Source: Dehalococcoidia bacterium
GTDB lineage: Bacteria; Chloroflexota; Dehalococcoidia; UBA2979
Length of the DNA stretch: 7,298 nucleotides
NCBI GenBank assembly: GCA_018700215.1
Contig: JABIST010000435.1
Coordinates: forward strand, 1-7,298
Direction of reading: 5' to 3'
Below, piece after piece: positions 6,547 to 7,298 of this stretch. Position numbers and translations under genes: made by a program. Under the pieces are notes generated by a model. The model was not told the origin of the DNA and made no database searches. It was given only the letters and a program-made list of their open reading frames with translations. Numbering within the stretch: position 1 is the first letter of the stretch; every line of letters starts with the position of its first letter.

Positions 6547-7298
6547 TCACTCGGTCAGCGTGATGTCGATCCAGCCGATGTTGGCGCTGGTGACGTGTCC
6601 AGCAGCGGACCAGCCGCCGTCCTTTTCGCGTCCCTCATTCGCGTCCCAGTAGGCGATGGCAAGCTGAACTGTGTCTCCAACCTGGAACTGCGCGTCCTGG
6701 GGGTCACCCGTGCCCAGCGGGCGACCGATTTCGAACACGAACGCGCCGTCCGCGCCGACACCGCTGCTGCGCCCCGTGTGATCCCACGAGCCAGTCAACG
6801 AGTTTTCGCTATCGTCGTCCTCGCGCTCGTCAGTCAGGGTGGCGTACTCGTCATCCAGATTGCAGCCTGGGTCGTTTCCGGTCGGGAACACGCCGCCCGA
6901 GAGCTCTCCCGGCCCGCATTCAAGCGTCCAGTGCCAGATGTCCACCATCCCACCGGATTCCGTGAAGTCGGGCCCCACGGAGCCCATGGCAGCGCCAGCA
7001 CCATCGCTCACGACCCATTGGACTGCCACCGCCGGCGAGAGGTGGAGATTGTCGGGGTCGTAGCCGTAGCCAGCGGGAACCGCGATCAGTACGTAGATGT
7101 TGGCATCATCGAATACGGTCGCTAGCGTGACGGTGACATCGTTGCCGAAGGTTGAATCGCGCGCCCAGTCGGGGATCGCGGCCAACGGTACGGCGAGGCT
7201 GGGAACGTTCGCCCAGTCGTCCGTTTGCCCGTCAAGCGTGATCGTGGCGCGAGTAGCTTCGATGCTCGTGGCCTCGATCGGATCGAGGCCAGGGAGAG
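6547..7298 (-). CDS. EB_dh/cytochrome c-552-like heme-binding domain protein, C-terminal part
   Basis: The frame is open without a stop from the TGA at 6549-6547 to the right edge, giving 249 residues of a longer protein whose start lies outside. The fold resembles the b-heme-binding gamma subunit of ethylbenzene dehydrogenase and DMSO-reductase relatives (EB_dh family, CBM9/DOMON-like beta-sandwich). ITLDGQTDDWANV (19-31 of the visible part) opens the domain. VTVTLATVFDDANIYVLIAV (54-73) is the first core strand pair. MVDIWHWTLE (117-126) matches the family's D-I-W-H-W signature, and FEIGRPLGTGDPQDAQFQVG (188-207) its R-P-L plus D-x-x-F-x-x-G element. M104 or M117 and K225 are candidate axial heme ligands by analogy with the Met/Lys pair of the gamma subunit. 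C127 and C145 could form a disulfide, consistent with export. The acidic loop 157-164 (DEREDDDS) is a likely insertion. The role is probably periplasmic or surface electron transfer; a ligand-binding domain without heme is the main alternative. Confidence 0.68.
   Translation of the reverse strand, partial: LPGLDPIEATSIEATRATITLDGQTDDWANVPSLAVPLAAIPDWARDSTFGNDVTVTLATVFDDANIYVLIAVPAGYGYDPDNLHLSPAVAVQWVVSDGAGAAMGSVGPDFTESGGMVDIWHWTLECGPGELSGGVFPTGNDPGCNLDDEYATLTDEREDDDSENSLTGSWDHTGRSSGVGADGAFVFEIGRPLGTGDPQDAQFQVGDTVQLAIAYWDANEGREKDGGWSAAGHVTSANIGWIDITLTE

Noticed and set aside
5702..6550. 282-residue minus-strand frame overlapping the MFS gene in another frame
   Set aside because: It is Arg/His/Pro-rich, while the alternative frame gives a full 12-helix transporter.
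6529..7125. 198-residue plus-strand frame at the right end
   Set aside because: Although its composition is less skewed, it shows no motif I recognise and lies opposite the heme-binding-domain gene, whose frame stays open to the window edge with family signatures.
6547..7185. Right-hand gene starting at a TTG codon at 7185
   Set aside because: The frame continues upstream to the window edge and the added residues (ITLDGQTDDWANV) belong to the domain, so this TTG is internal.

Overview
The window is GC-rich (by eye above 60%), gene-dense bacterial DNA with seven protein-coding genes, short intergenic gaps (none above about 175 bp) and no RNA gene, insertion sequence or CRISPR array that I could see. 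I cannot fix the organism. The GC bias, an apparent mix of leaderless and Shine-Dalgarno starts, crotonase/SDR/TIM-barrel catabolic genes and a heme-binding domain of the ethylbenzene-dehydrogenase type would suit an environmental Chloroflexota-like or actinobacterial lineage. That is a weak inference.

Layout. (1) 1-1290 (+) encodes an unusual mosaic protein: a CheW coupling domain, a heme globin of the flavohemoglobin/Vitreoscilla type, an echo of the start of the globin, and a Lys/Ala/Pro-rich basic tail like that of histone H1. A clear intrinsic terminator follows at 1359-1391. (2) 1446-2234 (-) encodes a crotonase-fold enoyl-CoA hydratase/isomerase relative. (3) Divergent from it, 2314-4862 (+) holds three closely packed genes: a hydroxypyruvate-isomerase-family TIM barrel, a short-chain dehydrogenase/reductase overlapping it by 4 bp, and a GH88/GH105-like unsaturated glycuronyl hydrolase. 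(4) 5017-6375 (-) encodes a 12-helix MFS transporter, convergent with the operon. (5) 6547-7298 (-) is the C-terminal part of a larger protein with an EB_dh/cytochrome c-552-like heme-binding domain. It runs off the right edge.

How they may work together. The three-gene operon has the logic of oligosaccharide or uronate breakdown (hydrolase, isomerase, reductase), which parallels the UGL-KduI-KduD route, but with a TIM-barrel isomerase in the isomerase slot. The MFS protein could serve the same substrate, though nothing in the sequence ties them together. The most remarkable item is the CheW-globin-basic tail protein. By its domains it could feed heme-sensed O2 or NO status into a CheA pathway without a transmembrane receptor, and the tail could hold it on DNA or another polyanion.
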